Shown here: in pieces, positions 7,202 to 15,553 of the stretch | Layout of the letters: every line of letters starts with the position of its first letter | Position numbering within the stretch: the first letter of the stretch is position 1 | Assembly: GCF_023721815.1 (NCBI RefSeq) | Contig: NZ_JAMDLI010000008.1 | Span: forward strand, 767,944 to 831,943 | Reading direction: 5' to 3' | Origin: Pleomorphomonas sp. JP5 | GTDB lineage: Bacteria > Pseudomonadota > Alphaproteobacteria > Rhizobiales > Pleomorphomonadaceae | DNA: 64,000 bases | Translations under genes and position numbers: made by a program | The notes under the pieces: generated by a model | Told to the model about the DNA's origin: nothing | The model's input: only the letters and a program-made list of their open reading frames with translations | The model's database searches: none

Positions 7202-8236
7202 TCAGGCCTTGGCGTGAAGTTTGTCGAGCCAGGCCTGCATCCAGTTGCTCTCCTGAGAACCGATATCGGTCTTCAGACGGATGCCGTCCCGAGCGTTCCG
7301 AATAGCCTCGCTCGGGCGAAGGCCATAGTATTGCTGGAAAGCGCGAGAAAAGGCATTCTCGCTCGCAAACCCAGTCGCGTAAGCGAGCTTTGCCACCGCC
7401 CCTCGCGACATTCCGACCGAGGCGAGCTTCAGCATGGCGAGCTTCAGCCGCCTCTCGCGAATATAGTCGGCGATACCGCCAAGCGGTTCGAACAGGCGAT
7501 AGAGGGCAGAACGCGACAGAGCGAACTGGCGCATGATCATTTCCGTCGAGAGGGACGGGTTGGTCAGATTGCGCTCGATGAAAACCTGAATCGTTTGAAG
7601 GCTTGCATCCATGAGCGTGCCGCGCTCGGCGGCCACTGCGGCCGAAAGACCGCTCGACACAAGGACGGAGGCGACATCCGCCGCCAGTTTCCCATCCGGG
7701 CCGGCAAGCTGTGGCGCAAGCCTGGCCATTGTCATCATGTGCTCGCCCAGCAGGGTGCCAAGCGTGGAGGAACCATCCAGCCTCGCCCCGTGCAGTTCGT
7801 CGATGACCCGGGGCATCAGCCGGATCATCGCGCGCGGCAGGATCAGACTGATGATCTCCATGTCCGTTGTCTGGCTGCGCATCGGGCGGCTTAGGTCGAA
7901 ACAGACGATGTCTCCGGCAACGCCCTTTGCAATCCCCCCATCGGCGTTGTAGGCGCACTGCCCGTTGACGTAGAGCTGTATCAGCAGGTGATCGACGCCA
8001 GTGGCGGCTACCAGTTCGCTTGACCGATGAAAGCGTTGCGCGACCGCCGACGACTTGCCGATCAGAAAATGCCCGAGATTGTAACTCGCAAGGTCCGCCT
8101 TGAAGCCATCGAGCCCATCCGTCGCGGGGACGGCATCGAACAGGCTGGACACGCCAATTCGCCAACGCTCGTAGTTTTCTTCATGGCTCAAGTCCGACGA
8201 TCGGATCAATTGGTATTCGATTTGACTGCCGGTCAC
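7202..8236 (-). CDS. AraC-family transcriptional regulator
   Basis: A 344-residue regulator. The N-terminal two-thirds resembles the AraC_binding_2 sensor domain of ToxR/FeaR-like activators. The C-terminal 100 residues form two helix-turn-helix motifs (STEMIMRQFALSRSALYRLF and GAVAKLAYATGFASENAFSR) followed by the conserved YYGLRPSEA. The start is a GTG at 8236 with a weak upstream purine stretch. It lies between the exporter operon and the tandem-GNAT/Nif11 genes, all in one direction, so it is the natural candidate to control peptide production. Its ligand is unknown and no binding site was recognised. Confidence 0.9.
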   Translation of the reverse strand: MTGSQIEYQLIRSSDLSHEENYERWRIGVSSLFDAVPATDGLDGFKADLASYNLGHFLIGKSSAVAQRFHRSSELVAATGVDHLLIQLYVNGQCAYNADGGIAKGVAGDIVCFDLSRPMRSQTTDMEIISLILPRAMIRLMPRVIDELHGARLDGSSTLGTLLGEHMMTMARLAPQLAGPDGKLAADVASVLVSSGLSAAVAAERGTLMDASLQTIQVFIERNLTNPSLSTEMIMRQFALSRSALYRLFEPLGGIADYIRERRLKLAMLKLASVGMSRGAVAKLAYATGFASENAFSRAFQQYYGLRPSEAIRNARDGIRLKTDIGSQESNWMQAWLDKLHAKA

Positions 8237-8340
8237 CTGGGTCGCTCTCTACAGGTATTCGCATTCTTCACAAGGACAACAATCGTGAAGTCCATGCGTC
8301 AAAAAAAGCGAATAGCGGAAGGTTCAAGACAAACGCGTTC

Positions 8341-8682
8341 TCAGACCCAACCGCCAACCACCATCACCGCCCATACTACCTTGCATGCAATGTGTAGCGC
8401 TTGGTCCCCATGAATAGAAATAATCCCTTTGTTCTTGAGGGAGTCAACGAAAAAATGAGCTACGGCCTCCAGAATTCCGACGATAGGTGAAGCCGTCGCG
8501 AGCCCTGCCAGTCCACCGTGGATGACCGAATGGGCGCCCAGCAGATAGAACCAGGGCACGCCGGGTACCGGCGTCTTCCAGTTCTTGCCGCGTGCCATGA
8601 AGTCGTTCTGCAGCGGATAGTCTCCAAGCGCATGACAGAAGATCAGCAGCGCCAGGGAAACGAGAAAGCCGTCCTCGATCAT
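8341..8682 (-). CDS. DUF3307-family small membrane protein
   Basis: A 113-residue, largely hydrophobic protein. The conserved histidine/aspartate pattern (FCHALGDYPLQNDF, GAHSVIHGGLAGL and AHFFVDSLKNKG) matches DUF3307, a family found in phages and chromosomes with no assigned function. Three to four membrane segments are likely, and the conserved polar residues within them hint at a metal or lipid site; that is speculation. Its ATG lies within the stop of the cyclic-nucleotide-binding gene (ATGA overlap), so it is co-translated with the exporter operon and ends it. Confidence 0.8.
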   Translation of the reverse strand: MIEDGFLVSLALLIFCHALGDYPLQNDFMARGKNWKTPVPGVPWFYLLGAHSVIHGGLAGLATASPIVGILEAVAHFFVDSLKNKGIISIHGDQALHIACKVVWAVMVVGGWV

Positions 8683-9224
8683 GTCGGGTGTTCCTCGCTG
8701 CGAGACAGGCGGGTCAACATGTGCTCGAAACGGGCGCCGGCCAGCGATATCGTATCGAGAATGCCGTCATCCAGCTCGTCTTCCATCACGGCTCCTGCCT
8801 TGAGTCCGGTTCGGGAGTTCATGCGCTGGGTGGTGTTGCGAAGGCGATCGGCGAGAAAGATCGCCAGCGCCTTGTAGAAGCGTCCGCAGAAGGCCGGGTT
8901 TTCGCTCAGCCGTGCCTGAAGGTCCCTCTTGTCCACCGCGAGAATGAACGCGCCATTCGTGGCCTCGACGGTGGCAGATGGCGGCGCGGAATCGACCAGG
9001 GACATTTCGCCAACCACCTCGCCGCGACCGAGCCTAGCAACCTCTCCGATACCGGAAACAGTCACCACCACCTCGCCCGACAGAACGAAGAACAGGTCAC
9101 TCACGATCTCTCCCTCGCGAATGAGAACCTGCCCGGCGGACGCCGAGAACCGGCGTCCCGTGCGGGCCATCCACTCGATGTCCTCGTCGTCGAGCTGCCC
9201 AAGGATGTATAGCACTTTGCGCAT
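8679..9224 (-). CDS. Cyclic-nucleotide-binding domain protein of the NHLP export operon
   Basis: A 181-residue protein with one CRP-type cyclic-nucleotide-binding domain over residues 10-125 (GQVLIREGEIVSDLFFVLSGE; GRGEVVGEMSLVD; phosphate-cassette region SAPPSATVEA). No helix-turn-helix follows; the C-terminal 50 residues are short and polar. It is therefore a ligand-sensing subunit rather than a transcription factor. The cassette keeps GEMS but has PPSATV where CRP has RSAW or RTA, so binding should be tested. It is ATGA-coupled to the ABC transporter on one side and to DUF3307 on the other. With the CHASE2 cyclase in the same operon, it could gate export in response to cAMP. Confidence 0.88.
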   Translation of the reverse strand: MRKVLYILGQLDDEDIEWMARTGRRFSASAGQVLIREGEIVSDLFFVLSGEVVVTVSGIGEVARLGRGEVVGEMSLVDSAPPSATVEATNGAFILAVDKRDLQARLSENPAFCGRFYKALAIFLADRLRNTTQRMNSRTGLKAGAVMEDELDDGILDTISLAGARFEHMLTRLSRSEEHPT

Positions 9225-12103
9225 CAGGCCTCGTTCTCCAGAAGTTGGCGCCGGGCGAGCGCATGGAAAAGCCCCCCTGCCTCGATCAGTTGGTCATAGG
9301 TACCGCTCTCGACGAGGCGACCCTTGTCCATGACCAGAATCCGGTCGACCTCGCGAATGGTGGATAATCGGTGTGCGATGACGATCCGAGTCACTTGCAG
9401 ACGCGCCAGGGTATCCGTCACCACCTGCTGGGTACGGTTGTCGAGGGCGCTGGTCGCCTCGTCGAGAAGAAGGATCTTGGGCTCGCTCACCAGAGAGCGA
9501 GCAAGCAGGATCCGCTGCCGCTGGCCGCCCGAAAGCGCGCCACCGCCGTCGCTGAGGACCGTATGCATGCCCATGGGCATGGCCTCGACGTCGGGCGCAA
9601 GCGCCACCAGCCGCGCCGCCGCCCAGGCCGCCTCCAGACCAAGCCCCGAGGCTCCCGCTATGTTCTCATAGATCGAGCCCGGCGTGATGCGGCCGTTCTG
9701 CAGGACGACGCCGATCTCCTTGCGGAGCAGCGTGGGGTCCAGCCGGTCCGACGGTTTGCCGTCAAACAGCAGCCCGCCTTCCTCAGGCGTCTCGAAGCCC
9801 AGCAGAAGACGCATGATCGTCGACTTGCCACTGCCCGACTCCCCGACGATGCCGATATACTCGCCGGGCCTGATGTGGAAGCTGACGTCCCGAAGGACCA
9901 AGGGACTTTCGGGGGAGTAACGGAAGTGCACCCTGTTGAAGGCGATCTCGCCGGAAAGCCTGCCCGGAGCCTCCCGTTCCCTGGAGATTTCCGGCTCCGC
10001 CTCGACGATCGGCATCGTCCGCTCCACGAGAGGGTCGATGGTGAGCAGTTCGGAGACGGCGGTGATCGTTCCCGTCAGGGCCGCCGACACCTGGCCGAAC
10101 GCCGTAATGAAGGCAACGAACATGCCGGTGGAAAGGCTCGCGGCTTCGCCGGCCGCGCCACTGCCCATGACCATCGCTTCAAGGGCCGCGTTCGCGGTTT
10201 CCGATTTCATGACAAGGAGAAGGCAGCCGAAGAGGAAAAGCAGCGACAAAGGGCCGAGAACGGCAACGCCGACCATCTGCCAGCCCTGCCAGCGTCGCGA
10301 CTGTTCCAGCTCGCGGCGCTCGTTCACGGTTCGCCACGTCCATTCAGCGAAAGCGCGCATTTCCGCAGCTGCCGCCCTGAGCTTGGGCAAGCCAATCAGG
10401 ACCTGAAGCAGGAAGCTTCCACCGCGACGCTCGAAACGGGCGCGTTCGTGGCGCAGTTGCCGGCGGGCGATCCATCCCGACACGACCACGGTGATCAGAA
10501 TGGGCGCCAATGCGAAAAGGGTCAGCCGCCAGTTGATGAAGGCCATGGTGGCGAGGCCCGACACCGTGCCGATCAGTCCGAAGATGCCGGCAAGCGTCGA
10601 GCCGGTCAGAAGCTGCCGCACCTCCTGCAAACCCAGTGTACGCTGCCCGAGTTCGCCCACCGCGTATCGCTGGAAGAAGCTTGCCGGAAGCCGGAAGAGA
10701 CGCAGCACGATCGCGGCCTGCATCCTGGCATCCAGGGTGGCTTCAATTCGCTCGACCGTCATGGCGCGTGTCAGCTCGAATATCGATTGTCCGAACGCTG
10801 CCGCGATGAGCAGCAGCGCGACCTGCCAAAGGCCGGAGCGATCGTTGAGCGGCGCGACCGTGTCGAACAGAATGCCGGTCGCGACGGGTAGCAAGGCCAT
10901 GGTCAGCGCAGCCAGGATCGATGTGACGACGACAATCTGCGCCTCCGCCCCCATTCCGCGCGTGGCGAAACGGGCGAGATCCCGGAAAGCGAGTCGCCGG
11001 TCCTCGAGCAGCGGATAGAGTTGCAGAGCCTTTTGGCGAAGCGTCGCGGCGACGGCTGCATCCACCCTGCGTTGACCGTCGGAACCGATTGCCAGAAAGC
11101 CACCTCGTCGCGCCGGCACCAGGGCCAAGGGCTCTCCCTCGACAGTTTCCGCCAGCATCGGAAGGCCATCGCGCTTCCACCATCCCTCTTTGAGGACAAC
11201 CTCCCGGTAGTCGAGCAGCAAATCGCGCAGAACCGGCTCGAACGCCCTTGCCTCCGACAGCTTTCGTCGCGTCTCGTCAGGAAGAATGCGTGACGGCCGA
11301 CCAAGGGATTTCATCGCCGCCTCGATCGCGGCGTGCCAGGGGTTCAGAACCGGCGTCCAGTTGTCGCCTACCTTGGCAAGGGTGCCCAACGCCTCCGAGA
11401 AGCGGCCGGTGGACGAGGCCGCCCGCATGTCCTGCCGCCTGTTCGCCTCCGTTCGCTCCGCTTCGAAAATGGCGAGTACGGCGCCCACCATCATGCGGGA
11501 CAGGTTGGCAAGCCCTTCGGCCATATCCTGTAGGCCTGGATCGACGACCGGACGCAGGCGCCCTTCTTCCCGGGCCTCCAGCTGACCTGGCGCGGCGATC
11601 AGGAAAGGTGATGCCGGCTCGAGGACGCGACCGTTCCAGACGAATGCCGGTTCGTCTGCAGCGACCAAGGCGAAATCACCGGCAGCCGCCGAGCAGGTTT
11701 CTCCCGGCCGAAGATCGATGGCTTCCGTCTCGATCAGCCGGGTCGGCCAGTCGCGCGAGCCGCCGAGGGCGCCATTCATGCAGCGCACCCACTCGCCGAC
11801 TGACGAGGCCTTCGCCAACCCGACCTCCAGGCCAACCCGCTCGAAACAGGAGCCGAGCCCTCCGATGGCGACCAGGCACCCCTCCGCCTCGGCCTCCGTC
11901 GAGAAGAGCATCCCACCCTTTTCCAGCCGGAAGAGGTGACGGCGCCGATCTCCGACGCGGTCGACAACGAATATGTCCGCATAGCCACGGAGCAGCCTGT
12001 AGGCGGCAAAGCCGCCGTCCAGCGCCAGAGGCCGGTTTCCACCGCCCTCGATGACATGTGCCAGCGGCTGGCCGCCTTTCATCGCTTCCGCGTTCTGATA
12101 CAT
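9224..12103 (-). CDS. NHLP-type bacteriocin export ABC transporter, permease/ATPase subunit without peptidase
   Basis: A 959-residue ABC half-transporter of the kind found in NHLP/Nif11 peptide clusters. A long N-terminal region of about 380 residues of unknown fold precedes a six-helix permease (about 390-700) and an intact ATPase domain. The ATPase has Walker A GESGSGKST, signature LSGGQRQRILLARSL, Walker B ILLLDEATSALD and H-loop IVIAHRLST. The length fits the family, which is much larger than ordinary bacteriocin exporters. It is ATGA-coupled to the C39 partner upstream and to the cNMP-binding gene downstream. It should form an inner-membrane complex with the C39 ABC and the HlyD protein to export cleaved peptides. 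Confidence 0.93.
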   Translation of the reverse strand: MYQNAEAMKGGQPLAHVIEGGGNRPLALDGGFAAYRLLRGYADIFVVDRVGDRRRHLFRLEKGGMLFSTEAEAEGCLVAIGGLGSCFERVGLEVGLAKASSVGEWVRCMNGALGGSRDWPTRLIETEAIDLRPGETCSAAAGDFALVAADEPAFVWNGRVLEPASPFLIAAPGQLEAREEGRLRPVVDPGLQDMAEGLANLSRMMVGAVLAIFEAERTEANRRQDMRAASSTGRFSEALGTLAKVGDNWTPVLNPWHAAIEAAMKSLGRPSRILPDETRRKLSEARAFEPVLRDLLLDYREVVLKEGWWKRDGLPMLAETVEGEPLALVPARRGGFLAIGSDGQRRVDAAVAATLRQKALQLYPLLEDRRLAFRDLARFATRGMGAEAQIVVVTSILAALTMALLPVATGILFDTVAPLNDRSGLWQVALLLIAAAFGQSIFELTRAMTVERIEATLDARMQAAIVLRLFRLPASFFQRYAVGELGQRTLGLQEVRQLLTGSTLAGIFGLIGTVSGLATMAFINWRLTLFALAPILITVVVSGWIARRQLRHERARFERRGGSFLLQVLIGLPKLRAAAAEMRAFAEWTWRTVNERRELEQSRRWQGWQMVGVAVLGPLSLLFLFGCLLLVMKSETANAALEAMVMGSGAAGEAASLSTGMFVAFITAFGQVSAALTGTITAVSELLTIDPLVERTMPIVEAEPEISREREAPGRLSGEIAFNRVHFRYSPESPLVLRDVSFHIRPGEYIGIVGESGSGKSTIMRLLLGFETPEEGGLLFDGKPSDRLDPTLLRKEIGVVLQNGRITPGSIYENIAGASGLGLEAAWAAARLVALAPDVEAMPMGMHTVLSDGGGALSGGQRQRILLARSLVSEPKILLLDEATSALDNRTQQVVTDTLARLQVTRIVIAHRLSTIREVDRILVMDKGRLVESGTYDQLIEAGGLFHALARRQLLENEA

Positions 12104-14277
12104 CAGGCGCCCCCTCGCACCAGCCGGGCATACTCTCCGTCGAGCCGCATCAGCGTGTCATGATCGCCCCGCTCGACGATGCGCCCCCGGCTCATGACGA
12201 CGATCTCGTCGCAGTCGCGCACGGTACTGAGCCGGTGAGCGATAATGAGGCAGCCGCAGCCGCGGCGGCGCAGGTTGTCGTCGATCTGTTTCTCCGTCAC
12301 CGGATCGAGCGCCGCCGTGGCCTCGTCCAGCACGATGAGGGAAGGGTTGGCACTCAGGACCCGCGCCAGTTCCAGCCTCTGGCGCTGGCCACCTGAGAAG
12401 TTCAAGCCGCCCTCGGCAACGCGCGCGTCGAGCTGTCCAGGCCTCATCAGCACGTCGTCGAGTATCGCGGCGTCGGAGAGAGCCGAAATCAGCGCCTCCT
12501 GCGGAATGGTGTCATCCCAGAGCGTCAGGTTGTCGCGGACTGTTCCCTCGAACAGGAATATCTCCTGGTCGACATAGCCGATCACCTGGGATCGGCGCGA
12601 CTGCGCCAGCGCCTGGGCGTTGATGCCGCCGATACGGATCTCGCCGCTCCAAGGCGTTTGCAGGCCGGCGATCATGCGGCCAACGGTCGTCTTGCCACTG
12701 CCGGACCCGCCAACGAGGGCGACGCGAGCGCCGGGTTTCAAGCTCAGGGAGAAGTCCTGGATGAGAGGCGGATCAAGAGGAGAATAGCCGAAGCTGACGC
12801 AATCGAGCTCGAGCCGGCTCGAGGCCGGCACGAGGGAGACGTCGCCCTCGACAATCCTCTTGGCCCGGTTCACATCGGCGATCTTCACCAGATCGGCGCG
12901 GATCGTCTGTATCTGACCGGCGAGACCGATGAGCTCAAGCATCGGCGCATTGAAGTTTCTGGCAAGCCCCTGAAAGGCGACGAGGGCGCCGAGCGACATA
13001 TGGCCATTCATGACGCCAATGGCGCCGAGCACCAGAACGAGGACGTTGGCAAGGGCCTGAATCAAGGAGGGAATGGCGTTGATCAAAGTCTGCGCCTGAG
13101 CCAGACGCGCCCTGGTGCCCAGTACCTTGCTGTGCAGCCCCGTCCATCGACGGTAGGCCTGCGCCTCCATGTTGGACGCTTTCAGGGTCTCGATCGCCCG
13201 GATAGGACCGAGCGTGGCGGCGAGCAGCGAACCCATTTCCACACCGAGTTTGGTGCTTTGTGTCCGCTGGACCTTGCCACCTTGATGGATGACGATGCCG
13301 TAAAGCAGCTGAATGGCGAGCATCCAACCGGCCAGAACCGGATTCATCATCCACATGATGGCCGCATAGGCAAACAGGTTGGTCAAGTTGAAGACAGCCG
13401 ACGACAAACGCCCCGACAAAAGATCGGCGACCCTTTCGTTCGCACTGAGGCGACCGGAAAGCTCGCCGGGGTGGCGCTGAGCGTAGAACTCGGCCGGCAG
13501 GAGAAGCATGTGCCAGAGTAACTTGCTCGACGGCACGACGACCTGCTTCATTTCCAGCCGTCTGAGGCCGACCTGTTGCAGCAGCGTGGCAACTCCACGC
13601 AGCAGCACCACGAACAGCAAGGCGATCGCGAACGGCAGGAACCAGTCCTCCTGCTGCGCAACCAGGATCGTGTCGATGAATGCGCGCGTGAAGACCGGAA
13701 CGGCGATGCCCGGCACCACCAGGGCCAGCGAGGCGAGCAGAACGAAGAGGAGACCCTTCCTGGACCCCGTCAGGCGCTCGAGCATCAAAGGCAAGGCGAG
13801 TGGCTGCTCCCCGGCGGGGCGAAACTCTTCTGAAGGCTCGAAGGCGAGCACCACGCCCGTGAAGGCCTGCGAGAGCTCGGCGATCGAGACGGTTCGGCGA
13901 CCTGACGCGGGGTCGTTGATATAGGCCTTTTTTCCCCGAATCCCCTCAAGCACGACGAAATGGTTGAAATTCCAGTGCAGGATCGCGGGCCAGGGAACAT
14001 CGATCAGATTGTCGACTTCCTTTCGGAAGCCCTTCGCGTTCATGCCGTAGCCACGGGCGGCCTTCAGAAGATTGCTCGCCTTGGTGCCGTCGCGAGAGAC
14101 GCCCGCGGCGATGCGCATTTCCTCAAGCGTCACCCAACGGCCATGATGGGCGAGGATGATCGCCAAGCATGTCGCCCCGCATTCGACGGCCTCGATCTGA
14201 AGGATTTGCGGCGTTGCCCGCGTCCTCTTGCGACCGACCACACCGCCGAACAGCTTGAGAGCCCCTGCCCCGCTCAT
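12103..14277 (-). CDS. NHLP-type bacteriocin export ABC transporter with C39 leader peptidase
   Basis: A 724-residue peptidase/permease/ATPase. Residues 20-140 form a C39 peptidase with the catalytic set C33 (QIEAVECGATCLA), H106 (NFNHFVVLEGI) and D122 (YINDPASG). Six membrane helices follow (about 165-450), then a complete ATPase (GGSGSGKTT, FSGGQRQRLELARVL, LIVLDEATAALD). It cuts leaders after Gly-Gly and exports the core peptide; the four precursors in this locus carry AGG or SGG sites. It is coupled by ATGA overlaps to the HlyD gene upstream and the large ABC gene downstream. Confidence 0.95.
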   Translation of the reverse strand: MSGAGALKLFGGVVGRKRTRATPQILQIEAVECGATCLAIILAHHGRWVTLEEMRIAAGVSRDGTKASNLLKAARGYGMNAKGFRKEVDNLIDVPWPAILHWNFNHFVVLEGIRGKKAYINDPASGRRTVSIAELSQAFTGVVLAFEPSEEFRPAGEQPLALPLMLERLTGSRKGLLFVLLASLALVVPGIAVPVFTRAFIDTILVAQQEDWFLPFAIALLFVVLLRGVATLLQQVGLRRLEMKQVVVPSSKLLWHMLLLPAEFYAQRHPGELSGRLSANERVADLLSGRLSSAVFNLTNLFAYAAIMWMMNPVLAGWMLAIQLLYGIVIHQGGKVQRTQSTKLGVEMGSLLAATLGPIRAIETLKASNMEAQAYRRWTGLHSKVLGTRARLAQAQTLINAIPSLIQALANVLVLVLGAIGVMNGHMSLGALVAFQGLARNFNAPMLELIGLAGQIQTIRADLVKIADVNRAKRIVEGDVSLVPASSRLELDCVSFGYSPLDPPLIQDFSLSLKPGARVALVGGSGSGKTTVGRMIAGLQTPWSGEIRIGGINAQALAQSRRSQVIGYVDQEIFLFEGTVRDNLTLWDDTIPQEALISALSDAAILDDVLMRPGQLDARVAEGGLNFSGGQRQRLELARVLSANPSLIVLDEATAALDPVTEKQIDDNLRRRGCGCLIIAHRLSTVRDCDEIVVMSRGRIVERGDHDTLMRLDGEYARLVRGGA

Positions 14278-15536
14278 AGGCCGACCGCCTTTTTCAGGAA
14301 GGGCAGCAGGAAGGAAGCGGGTTTTCGGCTATCGACGGTAACCTTGGCGGTGCCCGTCGTTCCCGGACTCAGGCTGGCGAGTGCCCCCGTTCCGCCCGAC
14401 CAGCGGTAGCCGCTGGCGGTCGCCGCGTCCTTCTCGAGCTCGACCAGAACGGCGAAAGGAGCCCCCTCCTTGGAAAACCGACCGACCAAGGCGTCGTTCT
14501 GCAGGATCGCCTGCATGCCCTCGTGAGTGGCAGGAAAGTCCGACACCGACTTCACGCGCCCGACCAGCGTACCCCACTCTTCCTTCTGCATGCCGCCGAG
14601 TTCGATATGAACAGGCATGCCGGTCCGAACGCGCTTTCCTTGCGCGGGCGGCACGTAAAGCATGAACTGAAGCGAGCCGTCGCCGCTTGCCACGGACGCA
14701 ATGCGGGTTCCGGCCGCCGTATAGGCGCCGAAAGGGGCCTTCCACTCGACAAGGACTCCGTCCGCAGGGCTCGTGATCTTGCCGAAGGCCGAAAGCTGCA
14801 AGCTCAATTGCCGAACCTCGGCTTCTGCCGCCAGAACCTTCTGTTCCTGCTCGAACAGCCGGCGCTCGTCTTCCGACCGGACGGCAAGTTGCTCGGCCGC
14901 GAGTGTCAACAAGCCGGTACGAGCAGTCGCAATGTCGAGGCTGGCGTTCGAAAGCTGTTCGCGGGCCTGCTGAACGGCGCTCGCGGTCGTCACGCCCCCA
15001 GCCGCGAGCTTCTCCTGGTTTTCGACGAACTTGCGGTAAGCCTCCCGACGCTGCTCGGCGGCCAGGATCTGTGCCTCCAGGGCTGCCTTCCTGGCATCTG
15101 CGTTGTCCCCACGCGCCGCGCCCAGAACCTTCTGCTCACGGCGCAAGGCTTCCATGGCCTCGCGCGCCGCGCTCGCCTGTGCCTCGGCCATTTCCAGACG
15201 GCTCGACACGTCCGGCTGGCTGATTTCGGCTAGCACGTCGCCTTGGCGGACCCGACTGCCAATTTCCGCGTGGCGATGCGTCAATGGTCCTGAGGCCGCC
15301 GAGATTGCATCGACGATCTGCCCGCCCCCGTAAATGAGGATACCCTGGCCGGAGATGCGGGTTGGAATGCTCGCCGTGAAGCCCCACACGACAAAGGTTG
15401 CCAACAGCACGACAACCCCGGCAAGAGCCATCCAGCCCCCCGGGCTGGTTATGACGATAGCCTCGTCAAGCTGTTCGGGAGAGGACAGCCGGTCCAGTGC
15501 TTCCTGTCGGTAGAGGTTCTTGTTCTGAGCAGACAT
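14274..15536 (-). CDS. HlyD-family membrane-fusion protein of NHLP export
   Basis: A 420-residue periplasmic adaptor. One N-terminal membrane anchor (about residues 30-55, MALAGVVVLLATFVVWGF) follows a cytoplasmic stretch with LDRLSSPEQLDEAI, which is characteristic of NHLP-system secretion proteins. Lipoyl/barrel-sandwich halves flank a long coiled coil (about 110-230), and a C-terminal beta-barrel region ends the protein. The start at ATG 15536 is chosen over a start 17 codons upstream because the family begins here. It links the two ABC proteins to an outer-membrane channel. No TolC-like gene is in the window, so a distant TolC or the beta-barrel protein at 20392-21783 may complete the path. 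Confidence 0.92.
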   Translation of the reverse strand: MSAQNKNLYRQEALDRLSSPEQLDEAIVITSPGGWMALAGVVVLLATFVVWGFTASIPTRISGQGILIYGGGQIVDAISAASGPLTHRHAEIGSRVRQGDVLAEISQPDVSSRLEMAEAQASAAREAMEALRREQKVLGAARGDNADARKAALEAQILAAEQRREAYRKFVENQEKLAAGGVTTASAVQQAREQLSNASLDIATARTGLLTLAAEQLAVRSEDERRLFEQEQKVLAAEAEVRQLSLQLSAFGKITSPADGVLVEWKAPFGAYTAAGTRIASVASGDGSLQFMLYVPPAQGKRVRTGMPVHIELGGMQKEEWGTLVGRVKSVSDFPATHEGMQAILQNDALVGRFSKEGAPFAVLVELEKDAATASGYRWSGGTGALASLSPGTTGTAKVTVDSRKPASFLLPFLKKAVGL

Positions 15537-15553
15537 GATCCAGCGTTTCCGGA

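Noticed and set aside
9371-10891. Long open frame of 506 codons on the + strand
   Set aside because: It lies opposite the NHLP ABC gene, has the Arg/His/Gln-rich composition of an antisense GC-rich frame, and shows no motif; the opposite strand has full ABC domains.
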